Made by a program: the position numbers and the translations under genes
Shown here: positions 1 to 15,200 of the stretch, piece by piece
How positions within the stretch are numbered: position 1 is the first letter of the stretch
How the letters are laid out: the number at the start of each line of letters is the position of its first letter
Source: Apostichopus japonicus
Taxonomy: Eukaryota; Echinodermata; Holothuroidea; Aspidochirotida; Stichopodidae
Direction: 5' to 3'
Assembly (NCBI RefSeq): GCF_037975245.1
Contig: NC_092565.1
Coordinates: 5,715,999 to 5,779,998, forward strand
DNA length: 64,000 nt
The notes under the pieces: generated by a model
What the model saw: the letters and a program-made list of their open reading frames with translations, nothing else
Database searches by the model: none
Told to the model about the DNA's origin: nothing

Positions 1-3000
1 GTTTAGAATGTTAAATGGAGATTTTCTTGATTGTTGACAGGGGACTGTTCTCCGAGTCAACAATACGCATGCGTCTTAATAAAAGCACTTACTTTCCTGA
101 ATGTACATGTATGTTATCGTCCAAACTAATGTTGTGTAAACAAAGACACTCATCTTCTCTAAGATGTGAACGCATACATGCGTCTACTGATATCAGACAT
201 TACTGCCAATTATTGTTGTGAACTCACAAGCCTTATTTCATTGGACAGCGAGTTCTTGTTACCTTACATATCAGGTACCATTTGACCTTTATATTTCAAT
301 GTCCAAAAATAAACAGCAGTAATGAAAGTTTGATACCGTAACCTTTTTGCCTGATCATTTTTTTCTTTTCCATCCTGTCTCTAGTCATTTCCGGGCAAAT
401 TGTTGGAGCGGTGCCAGCGGTGGTGCTCTTTTCAGAGTTTCATTAAACTACAGTTATCCTTATCATAAGCCTTTCCAGTCTACAACAGTCATTTTATATC
501 TAGTCAGGTTTAACCTTGAATAATCTAGGTCTATTATTTAGCCTTTTAGAGTGTATACGTATCTGGCATCCCCTAAACCATAATCTGACAGATCCAGTAA
601 AGCTCAAACAGCTCTGTTGATTTCTTCAATAGCTTTAAAATAAGGACTTAAAATATTAATAATCGATGAATTTCCGATGTCACGTCGGCTTTATCGATGG
701 TGAAGAAAGATGGCGCAGGTAGGAAAGGCAAATGTAATTCAAATGGAAGAACCTAGGTTTTGGATATAAAACGGGGTTGGGGAGAAGAGGAGGAGGAGGA
801 AAGGGGGGGGGGGGAATCCGGAAAAAAATCCAGAGCGGGGTGGGGGCAGGAAGCTTCGAGCTTGTGATAATCGGTTAACAGTTCATAGATTGGGTAAAAT
901 CAATTCCTGGCCAAAAATTAACCGCGTTTTGCCATCCACAGACTTGAACGTTTATCATGAAAGAGACCTTGTAAACATAACTGAAGAGAAAGTATAGTTA
1001 CCTACTGATGAAAAAAGCTGCCCTGTTGTTATTATATTATTTGGGAGGGGGGGGGGGGCTTTTCGATAAGATTTAGCAATAAATCCCATAACATTGTAGT
1101 GACTAGTCATGTTACATCTCAAATTAAGAAAAAGAAGAGAAATAAACAAGTTTTGGAAATGTCTCATTTTCATTTTTTAATAAAATTATGAAAAAAGAAA
1201 GGATACATATACCATGAATTCGTTAGTATATAATTTGAGTTACCATTCATAAGGTTACACCAATTAATGAAATGCATAATTAGTTTCATTAATTCCAGTC
1301 TTAGTGTGCATGAGTAACCATAATTTGGGAAGATAATTACCAGACGAAGTGATGTAACGAACTTAAAAAGTAAAATGGTTATTTATAACACTTACCTGAT
1401 GTGGATTTTACGAACTACAATCTCAGTACTAAAAAAAAAAGTTCGGAAAAAAAACAACTGGTTTTACCAGAGGGCGGTAGACAGGAATAGGTTGGTCACA
1501 GAGAGTGAATAGTTCTATTAAAGCTCACCAAGTGCTGTAGGGACGACTGGGCAGTTGTTGTGGATAGACAAAAATGCAGAAATTTTAATTCAACACAAAA
1601 CAGAACTCAACGATTGCATAATGTAAGGATATAAATTTATTTTTAAACATAATTTATAATATAACAATTTGAAGGAGATACTGCTGTGCACTAATTAACA
1701 GAAAGAACAGAGAAATTAAACAAGGTGCGACAACATTGCAAAGAAAACAGATCTATGATATATCTATTTTACATAACACGCAATGTGACAAAGCATATAT
1801 TATCAGCAATACTAAAATATAATAAATCACAAATGTAAAGCAGATAATCACCAACATCACACACACATACCAAAAAATCCAGAAAAAAACAAAAGAAATA
1901 TCAAACAAACAAACAAATCATAGCATACTTAAACTGACTTTCCCTTTGCGGGTTAAAAGCTGTACTTTGTGTCACAGATTTATTTCGCTCCTTGCTTACC
2001 TGTCTCAGTTCTACATTTGCACTCTCTCATCTACCTAAGACTACTAGAACCACAGACTAGTGTTTTTTATTATTCCATTGGTTTTTTTTTTCAATCTTTT
2101 GTGAAGCAAATCATCGGTATACTAACTTTGTGAGATTCTCTGTTTTTACTTAAACAATAATCCCGCTTTATGTTGGCAGTAACGAAGCTGGTATTAATTT
2201 CAATATAGTGAAAATGAGGGGCACAATGTCATGAAACAACGACTAAATTCATTCACAACTTTAAAGGATTCATTCAAAACTTGCCAAATAAAATAAAAAT
2301 ATAAACTGGGTCGGGGGGGGGGGTGGGGGGTGGAAAGATTTCCACGATAACTGTAGTAGGCACAAAGTCAATCATATTGATATATATATTTAATTCACAA
2401 GTGAGAAGATACGTTTCTTATTTGTAGGAATGGCTGCATATATGTTTGTATTACTGTATGTGTATCGCAGTCTATTGATACTTACACTATTGCTTCTTCT
2501 CTTTTTTTTCGTTTACGACCTGTGTAAACCGAATTTCGGAATGTGGACAATAAATTCAATTCAATTCATTCAACTTAAGAACCATTGCTATCTGTCCAGG
2601 TTGTACTTCTACAAAATGATTAATTATTGAAAAATGACCCCCCTTTAAATATCAGATGTACATCAATCAAAGTGGCTGGACTACCAAGTCTAGCATACAG
2701 ATCATTAGGTCAGCTCTTCAGAGCAATACCAAACTAAACAGGAAAAAAATAAAAGGAATTTTATTGACTCAAATAACATGGTAACCGATCAACACAGTAC
2801 TGTATATTGTGCCTCTTCACAAACTGAACATCTTAAAACAAAGCTGAATAAAATCTTGACTGAACACATTTTGTTTATTGAACAAAAAAGGAATGATTGA
2901 ATAATTGGTAAATATTGCTTTCAAAAACTTTAAATGACCTTTGACCTCCACCGACGCCAATAACAATTGCAAACAGGGAATGGAGCATCTACATACAGTA

Positions 3001-3253
3001 TGGGATTCATGTAAGGCTGACCTTACCCTGTTTTATTTGTTATTACCCGGTTTCATATGGCTTTTTTTTTTACCACAATGCTGACATTACATGAGCATTG
3101 GACCTTCACATTAACCCAAAATTTATTAAATCAACTTTCTTGAGTAAATTTTGATGAACAGCATCTAAACACTCTCTCAAATACTGAGGGGGGAGGGGGA
3201 AAGGGGGGAGGGTGGGGAAGGGGGTGATAAGGCACAACAATTGTATCTCAATG
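1..3253. other. 3' flank of LHPP, no gene seen
   Basis: No convincing coding exon in this stretch. It should contain the LHPP 3' untranslated region, read leftwards from 3253. Minus-strand AATAAA-type signals (TTTATT on the plus strand) occur near 2760, 2875 and 1628, but which one is used cannot be told. Two long G runs lie at 803-814 and 1047-1058. A retroposon-like tail is listed separately. Confidence 0.5.
2390..2570 (+). repeat. retroposon-like 3' tail ending in ATTCA repeats
   Basis: The stretch ends with AATAAATTCAATTCAATTC near 2550-2568, a short (ATTCA)n microsatellite. It follows a TTTCGGAATGTGGAC block. Such tails are typical of 3' ends of CR1/L2-like LINEs and the SINEs that use them. 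No coding part is visible, so the family is not resolved. Confidence 0.35.
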
Positions 3254-6200
3254 TCAAGATGATGAACAGGACAGCAGACGGTTTACTGCATCAGAGAGGT
3301 CATCCACATAACAGTCTGGTTTGACCTCTGGGTGGTTCTCATCGGAAGGCCTGCAGAGGGAATGAGAAAGAAAAAAGATTGACGTTTACTATTAACTGTT
3401 GCCAGATGCTTCGTTGGCCTGATGTGTTGTCTTCAAACACCCAGTGTCTAACCCAACGCCAGCTGAGGGCTGACAGCACGACATATTGATTTGTCGATTT
3501 TATAGTTGCCGTCAACTTTTCTTCCCCTCCCCAACCTATTGGACCCCCCCCTTCCCCTCATATGAAACAGTTATTGTGCTAACTGAAGTGGATTCACTAG
3601 ACAAAAAGATTTTCAAAATGTCCAGAGTACGAGAACAATTGAGGCCGACAATACGATTACAGGCAATACCGATAGAATTGTGGAACGGTAAAAATTAGGT
3701 GTCTCGACTCGACACAAGTCCGCCAAGTGTGCAGAAGAACTGCAGTGCATTGCCTTAGTCAATCCTAGTTAACAAGCCACAATGACTCATTCATATAGCC
3801 ACACAGACAGGATAGGACATACACATCTGAACTTTCAATAGATTCTGTAAAAGCTTCTGGGTAATGAATCCAAACAATATTGACTGTTAAAGCTTCCCTG
3901 AGTGAGAGTGGACAAAAAAAAAGGGTTCTCTTTTCACCAATTTATTCCTAGCGGTCTTGTAAATAGTATTTTTTTCTTTAACCGTATATCACTAGGATGG
4001 AATTTCACATGGACCAGTTTTGTTTTACTTTCAGTACCTTCCCATATATATATGTTCACTGACAACACTATTTATTTTAGGAGGAATAGCTTGAATTTAC
4101 CCTAAATTCTGTCTTTCCGAAGAAAGTAGACGCTTGTCAATATTGATTAGCTTCGCAGACGAAGACAAATGGGACCAAAGGTCGATGGACATTTGCTCTG
4201 CGTTGTCAACAGACAGGAACATTTTATTACCAGAGCAAAAAGGTATCTACTTTATTTCTTCACTTTTTATCCATTTTTGGGAGGTTTCACTGGAGAAAAG
4301 TAGACTGATGTCACAAAATTGGTTGATTTCACAGACAGTGATCTGTACAAAACCAGACCCACTCAGAAAAAGGGGTTCAGAAGTCAAAGCCACCAAGACC
4401 CCCAAAAAACACAAAGAAAAGCATGGAAAGTTTGAAATGAAGACAGAACTGCAAAACTTAATGTTCAATGTAAACATTGTTCTTTTTAACAAAATAGTCA
4501 AAAGAGAAAAAAAACATTGAAAAAAGCCAATTTACATAAACAAATAGCTCTGTGTGGGAACTACGGGAAATATCTTAATATACTGTACATTATATTCCTC
4601 AAATACAACCCGTTGTCACAGGGTCCTTTAAATCGTTAAGTACCTAAACTGGACGATCCCAGCTATGGTACTCTTGGGACTCAACTGACTATGAATGTCC
4701 TACATTATATGGGCAACTGGGAAGATAGATACACTGAACAAAACCTAGTTCAGTGATCTCTTTATCTAGTAATTTCCTTTCGGAAAAAAGAGTACGATGG
4801 AAAAAGAGTACGATCGGCACACGGAGGAATTGTAAATCAGCACCGATGGTAAAAGGAGGTCAAACATTTGCGACGTGAAAAAATTGGGAAAGAAAGTGCG
4901 AAATTGGTTTGCTTAAAAGAAAACCTCTTTCTCCTAACTCATCCTCTCCAATCCCCACCCCCCCCCCCCCCATCTTGCTAGAGTCCAATGCATGCTGTCC
5001 TTAGCAGTTCATGCATTGTTTTGCTCAAATCACATAGAAATTCAGCCAATAAGTTAGTTCAGCCCATGAGATGACCAAGAGAAATAATCAAACGTGGCAA
5101 GTTTTAGTTTGTATCTATCCTTGAATAGGACATACTCATTAGTAAACATATAGAGATTCTAGACTGAAATTTTTTTATATTTTTTTACAACTTTAGAATG
5201 GAATCACAAATACCTAGCTACTGAACTTTATGTTCATTTGAGGAAACAAAAATTCACAAGGAAATCTTAGATTGATAGATTTTTAAGATTCAATTCAGTC
5301 ATTTTTCTCCAACAGATTTTTGGGAGTTAGTGACTTCCAGTGCAGGACGAAACAATTCTGTGTTGCACACATTTTAATGTAATCTATTTTCGTCCCATTT
5401 TTGGCAAACCTTTTGAATGTTTATGTCGTTTAATACTTTGTCTTCCTGGTGGGATTTTGAAAGACTACAGTAAAAAATTTTTCTTTTTTTCAAGTCCCTA
5501 AAATTTTCTTTCTAAATGGTTGCATAAATTTGTGACTAAAAATCTTGATCGTAAGCCGCACTACATTCTGTGACCTTGTTTTGTTTCTTTAAGTTACAAT
5601 CACAGATAAAAATGCTCGTAAGATTTCCAATTTATCCTTTCCCTTCTCTCCTTATCTCTTCTTTTATCCTTCCTTAAATTCATCCATTCAGAGATTACAA
5701 CCATTAATCAAACATCTTATCAAAAGCACAAACATTTTCTTTGCAGGAATACTCATTATCCACAACAACCCTTTACATATTACCCTTATTTGTTACACAA
5801 ACTAATTTTAACAGATCACTGAAGAGTTGTAAGCTAACCTGACAAGCATAATTAGAAATGTTTAGAGAAATATTTAGCAGCATTTGAAGTGCTTCATCAA
5901 AATTCACTCGAAACTATGTCGACAAAAATGTCTGGATGAACTTTCCATCCATGGGCTAAAAGTTTATAAATTTGTTTGCATTTCCAATAGAATATATCAA
6001 TTTGATTATTTTATAGGGTAGGTAGGTAAGTACTTGCACTGGGAAACAATAATATTGAACCAGTTGGCTGCAAATGCAATTACTTGTCATATAATTTGCT
6101 CAAAATTCTACATATCTGACTTATGCCTTGTGCAAGGAATCAAAAAGGTTATTAGATGAACAACAGCATTGAGAGGAAACCATAATGTTTGTTCCTTATA

Positions 6201-9200
6201 TTTGTCTGAACCTTAATCACTTCAACTCACAAACGTTGGTGATTATTTACATTAAGGCAGCTTTTAGAATTGACTTGATCAATTTTTTTATGCTAGCCAA
6301 TAGTAAACTTCTTTTATGTTGCCTATTGTGGTAATTAAAAGCACTTGAAACTATGTCGGACAAAGGGGAGAAGAGAAAAAACCCCAGAAGGAAATGAAAT
6401 ATTCCACTGTTTTTCCTAGATTTTGCGCATTTCTTAAAATTTCAACTTCCCAGACAATTTTGTGACCATTAACATCATGGCAGCTTCTTGAGTTGAATTA
6501 TATCGAGTTTCTATACTAGTCAATAGTAAAAAAAAAAAAAACCCATTTACTATGCAGATTATAGTTTAGATCGATTAATCAAGTTTTGTTACAGCAAAGA
6601 AGAAATAAAATAATATTTTGGGAAACTGTTTATTTGCACTTTTGCACCTGATCCTCACTAATGAAAACAAAGCCTCCATGTGATAAAACATTAGCACCCA
6701 ATTGATGGACTCATTAATTATTCGAAAAGGAATAAATTATTTGGTGATTAGTATTCAAAGTATGCAAATATCGACACCAGTGTCCAATCTTGATTGATCG
6801 CCATTCTGCTCAGAGTGAAAAACTGGCGAACACATGTGAAAGACGCTGCTTTGATGCACAAAACATTGTTCCTGGCAAAGAATGACACACAGGATCGACT
6901 AATAGTGTCCTACATTAAGAGACTATCTTTTACGAAACATGTTCTTCGATGTAGAAACCGGAAAGCATAAAAGGAGAGACATTTCAAAGAATTGATACGA
7001 GAAAAATAAAAAAGACAGATGATATATAGTTTGAATTAAACTTGCCTGGAGGTATACAGTTTTCGATTGAAGGTGATTTTTTTCTTTTTTTACTCTCCTT
7101 TTGGCCGAGAGAGCTTCCGTTACGGGCACATTGTACGAAAGCTATCGAGCAGTCACCCAAAGCTACTCATTACAGACATCAACAGATGTCTATCAACTAA
7201 CATCTGATATGTCATACAAATTTAAACCTACTCCAATACCCTAGAAACATGATATCTTAAAGTGGTACCATCATCCATAAGATTGATTATCTCCAATATT
7301 TCGCTATTTGACCGATGCTGTGTAGGCAGGGATTATGTCATTTTCCTGATGACAATCAGTTCATTTATGCAAAAATTAAAATAAGGGGGAGGGGGGGGGC
7401 AGGGTTATCTTTGCTACTCAAGCAGTCATGAGTAAACCCTTCAATATGGCATAATTAGATGACATCATCGGAGGAACTCGGAGCATACATGTCACTTCAC
7501 AAAAACACACAACTCTGAAGGGAATGATCTTAGTTGCAACAGCACTTTAACAACAACTTTTCAAACCACTTTTTCCTCACTTAATCAACATAATTTGGCT
7601 CTTCGCAAGAAAATGTGCCAAATTTTCTTTCAGGAACGAAAGGAAATATGGTTTCTAAAAGACAAAATGTAGCCCACTCCTCTATACATACATTCTAAAT
7701 CCATGAAGTCTTTTGTCACATGACAAGACTTAATCCTTGTTACTGTGGTAACACAATGCAAGCAATGTGAGTGCTTGGACCCTACAATTTCGCCGATTCT
7801 GTGCGATTGAAAAGGGTAAACACACGACAATGACGTAGATGACAACTTGTACATGTTCATGATCAACAATCATAAACTTCCTTTGAGTTCCTTACACCGC
7901 CCCCCCCTCCCCCACCCCCCAATCTATGGAAAAATAATTCAATATTTTGATGTTCCTACTGAGAACATTTAACAATGTCTACATTGTATGGTATTTAACG
8001 CATTGTTTCACTTTAACACCAAATGAAAGCCAAAGTGTGTCATGTCAACACTTTATACTGATGATCAAGGGAGCATGCTACCTCTCACCAATGCCCTATA
8101 GGTATTACAGTTTTACTATGCACCCCTAGCAAGAATTTCATCATCAATGGTAGACAACTCTTTGCAATAATGTAGTCGAGAAATAAGAGAAAGAACAAAA
8201 TATGTCTCCTTCCCTACTGGGTAACTTCTGTTAGCCTCCTCTGAGGATCCGCGGTAAAAAATATAAAAACGGTGATTTCTGACTCATATTGACATCTAAT
8301 GAGGCTTTGAAGAGTGTTTAAGTTTTGATAAAGAGATTTGTCAAGGAGCATGTTTACTGGCTGTTTAATGTCTCACATTAGTCTCGATAGAATTTAACTT
8401 TACATGAATATCCTGAGACTGTAACAAAAAAAAGAGTTAAAAACTTTACTTTTAGAAATATTGTACACTCATCAACAGAGACAAAAATATTATCCAGAGA
8501 TTTACATGGAAATCTGAGGGCAGGAATATGACAAGCTAAAGGATTCCAGCATCTTTTTAAGACTTTCAGATGTCAGTCAAACAAGATATTTCTCATTTTG
8601 GCACTCCAGGAAAATGTTGCATGGAGCAATCATAAGCGATAATTTGATACCGTGGAGTGAATGAGTTATATCATATGGTTTTGCACCTGCCCATCAAACA
8701 TAGGGCGTTGACATGAAATTTGTTGGCAAACAGAAGACCAGAGATCGTGCTGAATTGCCAAATAATGGCATCTTCAATGATTTGGTCTGAAAGTAATAGT
8801 TTTAGACATTCAGCAAAATTCTTAAAGAAAGTCTGAGGTGCACTGAATTTCACAAGTAAAACTTTGCAACAGAAGGATAGCTTACGTGCAATGATGGATA
8901 AATGTTACATTTCTATGATGTATGACGTGAAGTATTGTCGCTGTTGTGTAATAACATATGCCAAAAATACTTTATGAGACATGTCACATAATGTGATGCT
9001 ACAGTACATTACTCTGACCCATGATGCGATGTAATAGTATAATGTGATAACAAATACAGTGATACCTTATGAGACATGTAACATAATGTGACTATGATGT
9101 GATGTGACATGTAGTACCTTATGAGACATGTCACATAATGTGATGCTATATGACTCCGACCCATGATGTGATGTAAAAGTATAACGTGATAACGTGATAA

Positions 9201-12200
9201 CACATACAGTAATACCTTATGAGACACGTTACATAATGTAATGTAATATGACTATGATGTGATGTGAAGTATTTCATGATAACACATGAAGTAAGTACCT
9301 TATGAGACAATCATAACACATACAGTATTACCATATGAGACATGTAACATAATGTGATGCAACATGACTATGACACATGATGTGATTTAAAGTTTATGTG
9401 ATAACACATACAGTCATACCTTATGAGACATGTAACATAATGTGATGCAACATGACTATGACACATGATGTGATTTAAAGTTTATGTGATAACACATACA
9501 GTCATACCTTATGAGACATGTAACATAATGTGATGCAACATGACTATGACACATGATGTGATTTAAAGTTTATGTGATAACACATACAGTCATACCTTAT
9601 GAGACATGTAACATAATGTGATGCAACATGACTATGACACATGATGTGATTTAAAGTTTATGTGATAACACATACAGTCATACCTTATGAGACATGTCAC
9701 ATAATGTGATGTAACATGACTATGACACATGATGTGATTTGAAGTTTATGTGATAACACATACGGTATTACCTTATGAGACATGTAACATAATGTGATGC
9801 TATATGACTATAATGCATGATGAGATGTGAGTATTACATGATCACACATGAAGTAGTACTTTATATGAAACATCATGTGATGTGAAGCATTGTGTGATAT
9901 CATACGACATAGCACCGTAGGTGATGTCTAACCTAGTGTGATGCAACATGATATCTGATGTGGTGAGAACAATATATAATTACTGTATGACATTTTGTCT
10001 GATGGGATGTATGACATGTGATATATCTTGTGATGTGAGATGCCATATTGTGACATGTTGTAACTAATCTGATCACAACAACATTCCCTTTCAGCTTCTT
10101 CTCAACAAAGGCTCTACAAGTTTGACTGCAACTTAAATTCTATCGGATGTTTACTAAGTGCTGTTGATCCACGATTTTAAGAGATTTAAGAGCAAAATTC
10201 ATGAACTACAAATGACCCATGTTCATAATAGCTACCAATGTTTTGCCCTCAGGAAGTTTGCTCCATATGCTACAACACGATTAAAACTTCAAAAGCAACC
10301 ATTTACTTCCCCAATCTTTGTGGAACATCTTAAACGCTGTCAATATAATTCTCAAACAGACATTGCAGTTTTTGTCCAATATTTGAGAGTAACGGAAGTT
10401 TTATGTTAAGCTAGAAGCTATAAATAGGAATGTGAAAGACAAAAACAGCTGTCTTTCTTCAAAAGTGTGAGGGTTGAAAAACCTGCCAGATCATACTGAA
10501 ACACTTTTGATGTCATTTATTTTGGGACGACTTTCTTCAGTACATTTTCTCTAGCACTACAAGACAATACTGGGCTATGTGTTTATTTTCTAGACCTGTT
10601 GCTGGGCGAAAAAGTGAAACTAAAAACTGGTCATTGGCTTAGTTTTACACAGATAGCATACTTTTTTTAATTAATTAATCTATATAATATCCACTCATTC
10701 ACTGTCATATTAATACTGGAACTACTATTCATGTTTGTTCACTTGACCACTGGTCAACTGTCACAACAAGTGTCACAACAACTGTCACAAATTTGTCACA
10801 GATAAGCAGAGTGACAGTAAACCATTTCTCACCCCACATCATTCAACACTCTCTCCTATTAAAAGTTCAAGGGCTCGTTCAATCAATGACACCAAACCTT
10901 TGCCCTACTATCCCCCAAAGCCTTTGCCCCTGGCCACCCTGGTAAGCTTCTACTCTGATATACTGAATTGCATTTTTTCTTGATCGCATTAGCTTTGTAG
11001 GGAATATCTCTTTTTAAAAACATTTCCAACACTGTCAGTAATAATTTGTATAACAGCTAATATCACAAGCAAAGCACAATTTAATTTTTATTTTTTTTTA
11101 TCATTTTCCTCTCACCTGAACTTTCCCGTTCTGACCTGGATACCCCGCATCCCACATTTCTGGGCACCTCCGACATCGTTGACTATATCGTCACCAATCA
11201 TAATTGCCTGAAGAAACGAGAAAGAGAGGGAAATGAAGGGGCAGGCTTGTCATGCTTGTGGTTACAGAATTATTAAGACAGCACGATATATTCTACGGTT
11301 CTAAGCATGGATCCTACTTTCAATTTATAACAGCAACATACATAAAAAATAAAGAAAGGAAAATATATTTCCTTGATATTTATGTGATTCCTCAAGGGAA
11401 TCAACGATAGAGAACAGTAAATTATTCAAATTTTTGTAGCATTTTAGTTGTACATAACTTTGCTTTACATAAAATGCTGATGATAGTATATTCTACATAA
11501 CAATGCAACTTTGCAGATTTGTGTAATGAGCATATTTTTATGGGTCGCTAAAAGATGATTTACTGAACGTTTAACATAATTTAAGCAGCTGTTATTTCGG
11601 CAACCCAAACATTTTGTGTGATTGTATAGGTATACAACTATATACCTTCACTAGTGTCAAGAAAATCTGAAAATTTTCAGAAAAACTGACTCAATTCTCA
11701 TATCAATCCATGCCATAGGGGGTGTGATAGAAATTGCAAAAATCTCTGTGGCAGGTTCTAGGATGTTTACAATGCATGTGATTATTTGATGATGAAAAGC
11801 AAACAGACTATCTCTTGGTCTTACATCTAAACAAGTATATTTAATTTGTAGAAATACCTACAGTATATGTACAAACTGGGAATACAGTAAACCGTACCAA
11901 ACCCTTTAGGCATATGTGGGACTGACTTTCCTCACCTTAGATGAATCTACGCCCATGTCTTTCAAGGCTGCCTGAAAGAAAGACGGCGAGGGCTTGCCAA
12001 CGATCTCTGCTTTACAATCAGCTGCATACTGAAACAAAGCAGTTACAAAAGAATACTAAAATATGTAAAAAGGGTTTGTTCAAACATAACACATGAAGAA
12101 TTCAACACAATGAACAAAAATAAAACAAAATAATATTGTATACATAATTCTGTTTGACAATACATTTGTATTGATACTGTACTGCATATTATGTCAATGT

Positions 12201-15200
12201 GAGCATTATGGTCATGGAGACATTTCTTGGCTCTGTCAGAAACCATGTCATGTCAATAAAAACCCCTCTTTTTTCAGGAAAGTGTACAACTCCCAGGAAA
12301 GAAAAAACAAACCAAACCAAACCAAACAACATCGCTTTCTCAGAAATTGTCTTACTTGATTAAATTGTGCTTTAATTTTGCAAATATGTAATAGCTGCTT
12401 TCAAAACAGAGGAATATAATGCCTACAAAGTGTTCTTATTCCTACAAAGTGTTGGCATTCCTAAAAAGTGTTGTCATTCCTAGAAAATGTTCTAATTCCT
12501 ACAAAGTGTTCTCATTCCTAGAAAGGCCTCTCATTCCCAGAAAGTGTTGTCATTCCTACAAAGTGTTCTCATTCCTAGGAAGTGTTGTCATTCCTCATAA
12601 GTGTTCTCATTCGCAGAAAGTGTTCTCATTCCTAGAGAGTGTTGTCATTCCCAGAAAGAGTTCTTATTCCTACATAGAGTTGTCATTCCTATAAAGTCCT
12701 CTCATTTCCAGAAAGTGTTCTCATTCCTACAAAGTGTTCTCATACCTACAAAGTGTTCTCATTACTAGAAAGTGACGTCATTCCTCGAAAACTGTTGTCA
12801 TTGCTCATAAGTGTTCTCATTCCTAATCTACAAAGCTCTTTACTTTTGTTTTTTTTAAAGTGATCTCATTCTTAAAGCTTATACTCTTAACTCTTACATT
12901 TATTCTATTTATTATTATTATTATTATTCATAAATCATAGTTTAGCTAAGCATTCCCATTCTCATTCAAAAATGCTGTCATTTTGGAAAGTTTTGAAACA
13001 GTACTGTACCACACTTTCATGAAGTAACATTAATATGGGAAATAAACATTTCATCTGAGCTCGTGCATTTGCTCATCTTCCAATATTAAAGTACTTTTTA
13101 ATTTTACTTTAACAACAGATATTTCATCGTCCATTTAATAGTCATGGAAGGCAAAGAGATTTCATCTCACATTTTTAAAAAAAATTAGACTCGAATCAAG
13201 AATTTGACACAACATTCATTGACAAAAAAAATACATAAACAGAAAGACAAAAAAACAGAGCTGAGCAGATGTTGATGAATTGAACACTATAGTTTCTGAG
13301 ACAATTCATCGTTAAAGGTTCCTCTAAAAGTTATGTCTGCAGCATGTTAAGTTATCATTACCAACTCCTTGTTGACATGACGATAATAGGACATTTTGTT
13401 TAAACATCCAAAATAATTTATTGTGTCTTATTTGTCATCTCCACGGTCACACTGCTGACGAATTTGAGGATATCATCTCAATTTAGGATTTCTTACTGGC
13501 CCAGCAGGAATTAACAAATATGAAAAACATATCCATGCCTGGATTTAGTTTATTTTGAGTTTTCCACATTAGTCAATCTTCTTTGTGACTCTCCCTCCCT
13601 TTGTTTTTCAAGAGACAACTTCAAACATTTCTGTTTGATTCCTAGTTTATTTTTTTTTCACTTGGTTTCCTTTATCTATTTCCTTCTTTGTAAAGCGCTT
13701 TGAAACACTGTATTAAGCGCTATATTAATGAAATTTATTATCATTATTATTATAATTAAGAAAGATACCCTGCTAAATATAATCCAGGTTGTGTACTCCC
13801 CTGTTGACACCAATCTTGAAGAGAACAGTGAATGAAACCAACAAACTCCCCGGTGCTCGAGAAACACATCCTGCGAGCAGCCCATGTAATCGCTAGGCAC
13901 ATACTGTACTCCCAACATAATGAATAGTAAATTTTCTTTTTTTTCCCCCAGCTGCCAGATGCTATAGACAGTTGACGTTTCAATGACATTTCGTTCATCG
14001 GGAAAATTGATCCAGAAAGTTCTGCTCCCCGAAGATAATTGTGACAGACGATCAATGAAGAAATTTATGACGTTTGCGACAATTTTTCGTTTTTCTACGA
14101 GTCAAACGCGTCGGATATTCTCAAGGACTTTTTTCTTCTGTCCCCGAGAGGGGAATCATACTTTCGCTTTTAATAGACTGTGGGAATGTTTCCATTTGCT
14201 AGTGTAACCGTTTTTGAAAGGACAACCACACATTCTGCTTTTTCTAAAATATTGTAGAAAAAACTTTCCACCCAACTATATAATATGAGTCTACATATTT
14301 GTTTTCTTTTTTTTCAACAGATATTGACTCGTATGTAAATATGTGAACAAAAATGCTTGAGGCTTAAGGCCAGAGACAGTCAGAAAACAGAGAAATTTAC
14401 ATAAATGCCAGACGCAAAAAAAAGTATCTATTATTAATTTAAGCAGATGTACTTTGAAGTATGTCAAGCTGGGTTTCGTAACGACCGACTCTTGATTCTG
14501 ATCAGTGATTGATAAAAAGAAAATATCAATACATATTAAAGTCATTGTATTTTGTGAAAAGATAAGTTGTAAACAGATTGCAAAAAGATAATTTAATGGA
14601 AAATAATTCAAATCACCCTCGACTGATTTAATCGTGAAACATGGGGAAAATCCCAATGAGGCATTCCTTACTTTTATGTTTCATAATAGACACCTGTACA
14701 AAAGACACCTCAGTGCTGTATTTCAATAAGGACAAAAATCAACAACATTGTATTGGGGAATAATAGATTTTAGAGAGGAATTTTATAAACTTTTTTTTAT
14801 ATCGAGGTATTGCAATGTGAAAAAAAAATGGGAAATCTTGAAAATAGGTTTAAGGAAAAATATAGTGTATCAGGATTCCACAAAATTATAGAAATAAATT
14901 GAAAAGCTGTTGTTTACAGCAAGACTTCTATTTTAGGATATTTATATCAAATTAAAGCTGCTAATCATTCTTTAATTTCTGATGATTTGCATATATTTGA
15001 GAATCCTTATTCCTGCCATAGTAGATAGTGGAAACCATCGGTCACTTAAAGCAGCATGCTGTGCTTTGCAACTTACTTCCTCTCACCATGTCGCTATTTG
15101 GAGTAGACACTGTCTTGTGTAAGGTTGTTGTATTTGAAATGTCACACAACGAATTAAAATTTATTTGTTGCTTTTCAGAACAAAAACTGACCATTTCGTC

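Noticed and set aside
4134-4520. 128-codon plus-strand open frame
   Set aside because: It lies in LHPP intron 6, starts without ATG (TTG), has no splice context or domain, and reads like translated intron.
9009-9227. Minus-strand His/Tyr-rich frame
   Set aside because: Translation of the 88-bp satellite.
12419-12694. 91-codon frame with repeated Ser-Tyr-Lys-Val pattern
   Set aside because: Produced by the 19-bp minisatellite, not a protein.
14291-14656. 121-codon minus-strand open frame
   Set aside because: In LHPP intron 4; hydrophobic, low-complexity translation of AT-rich DNA, with no homologous motif.
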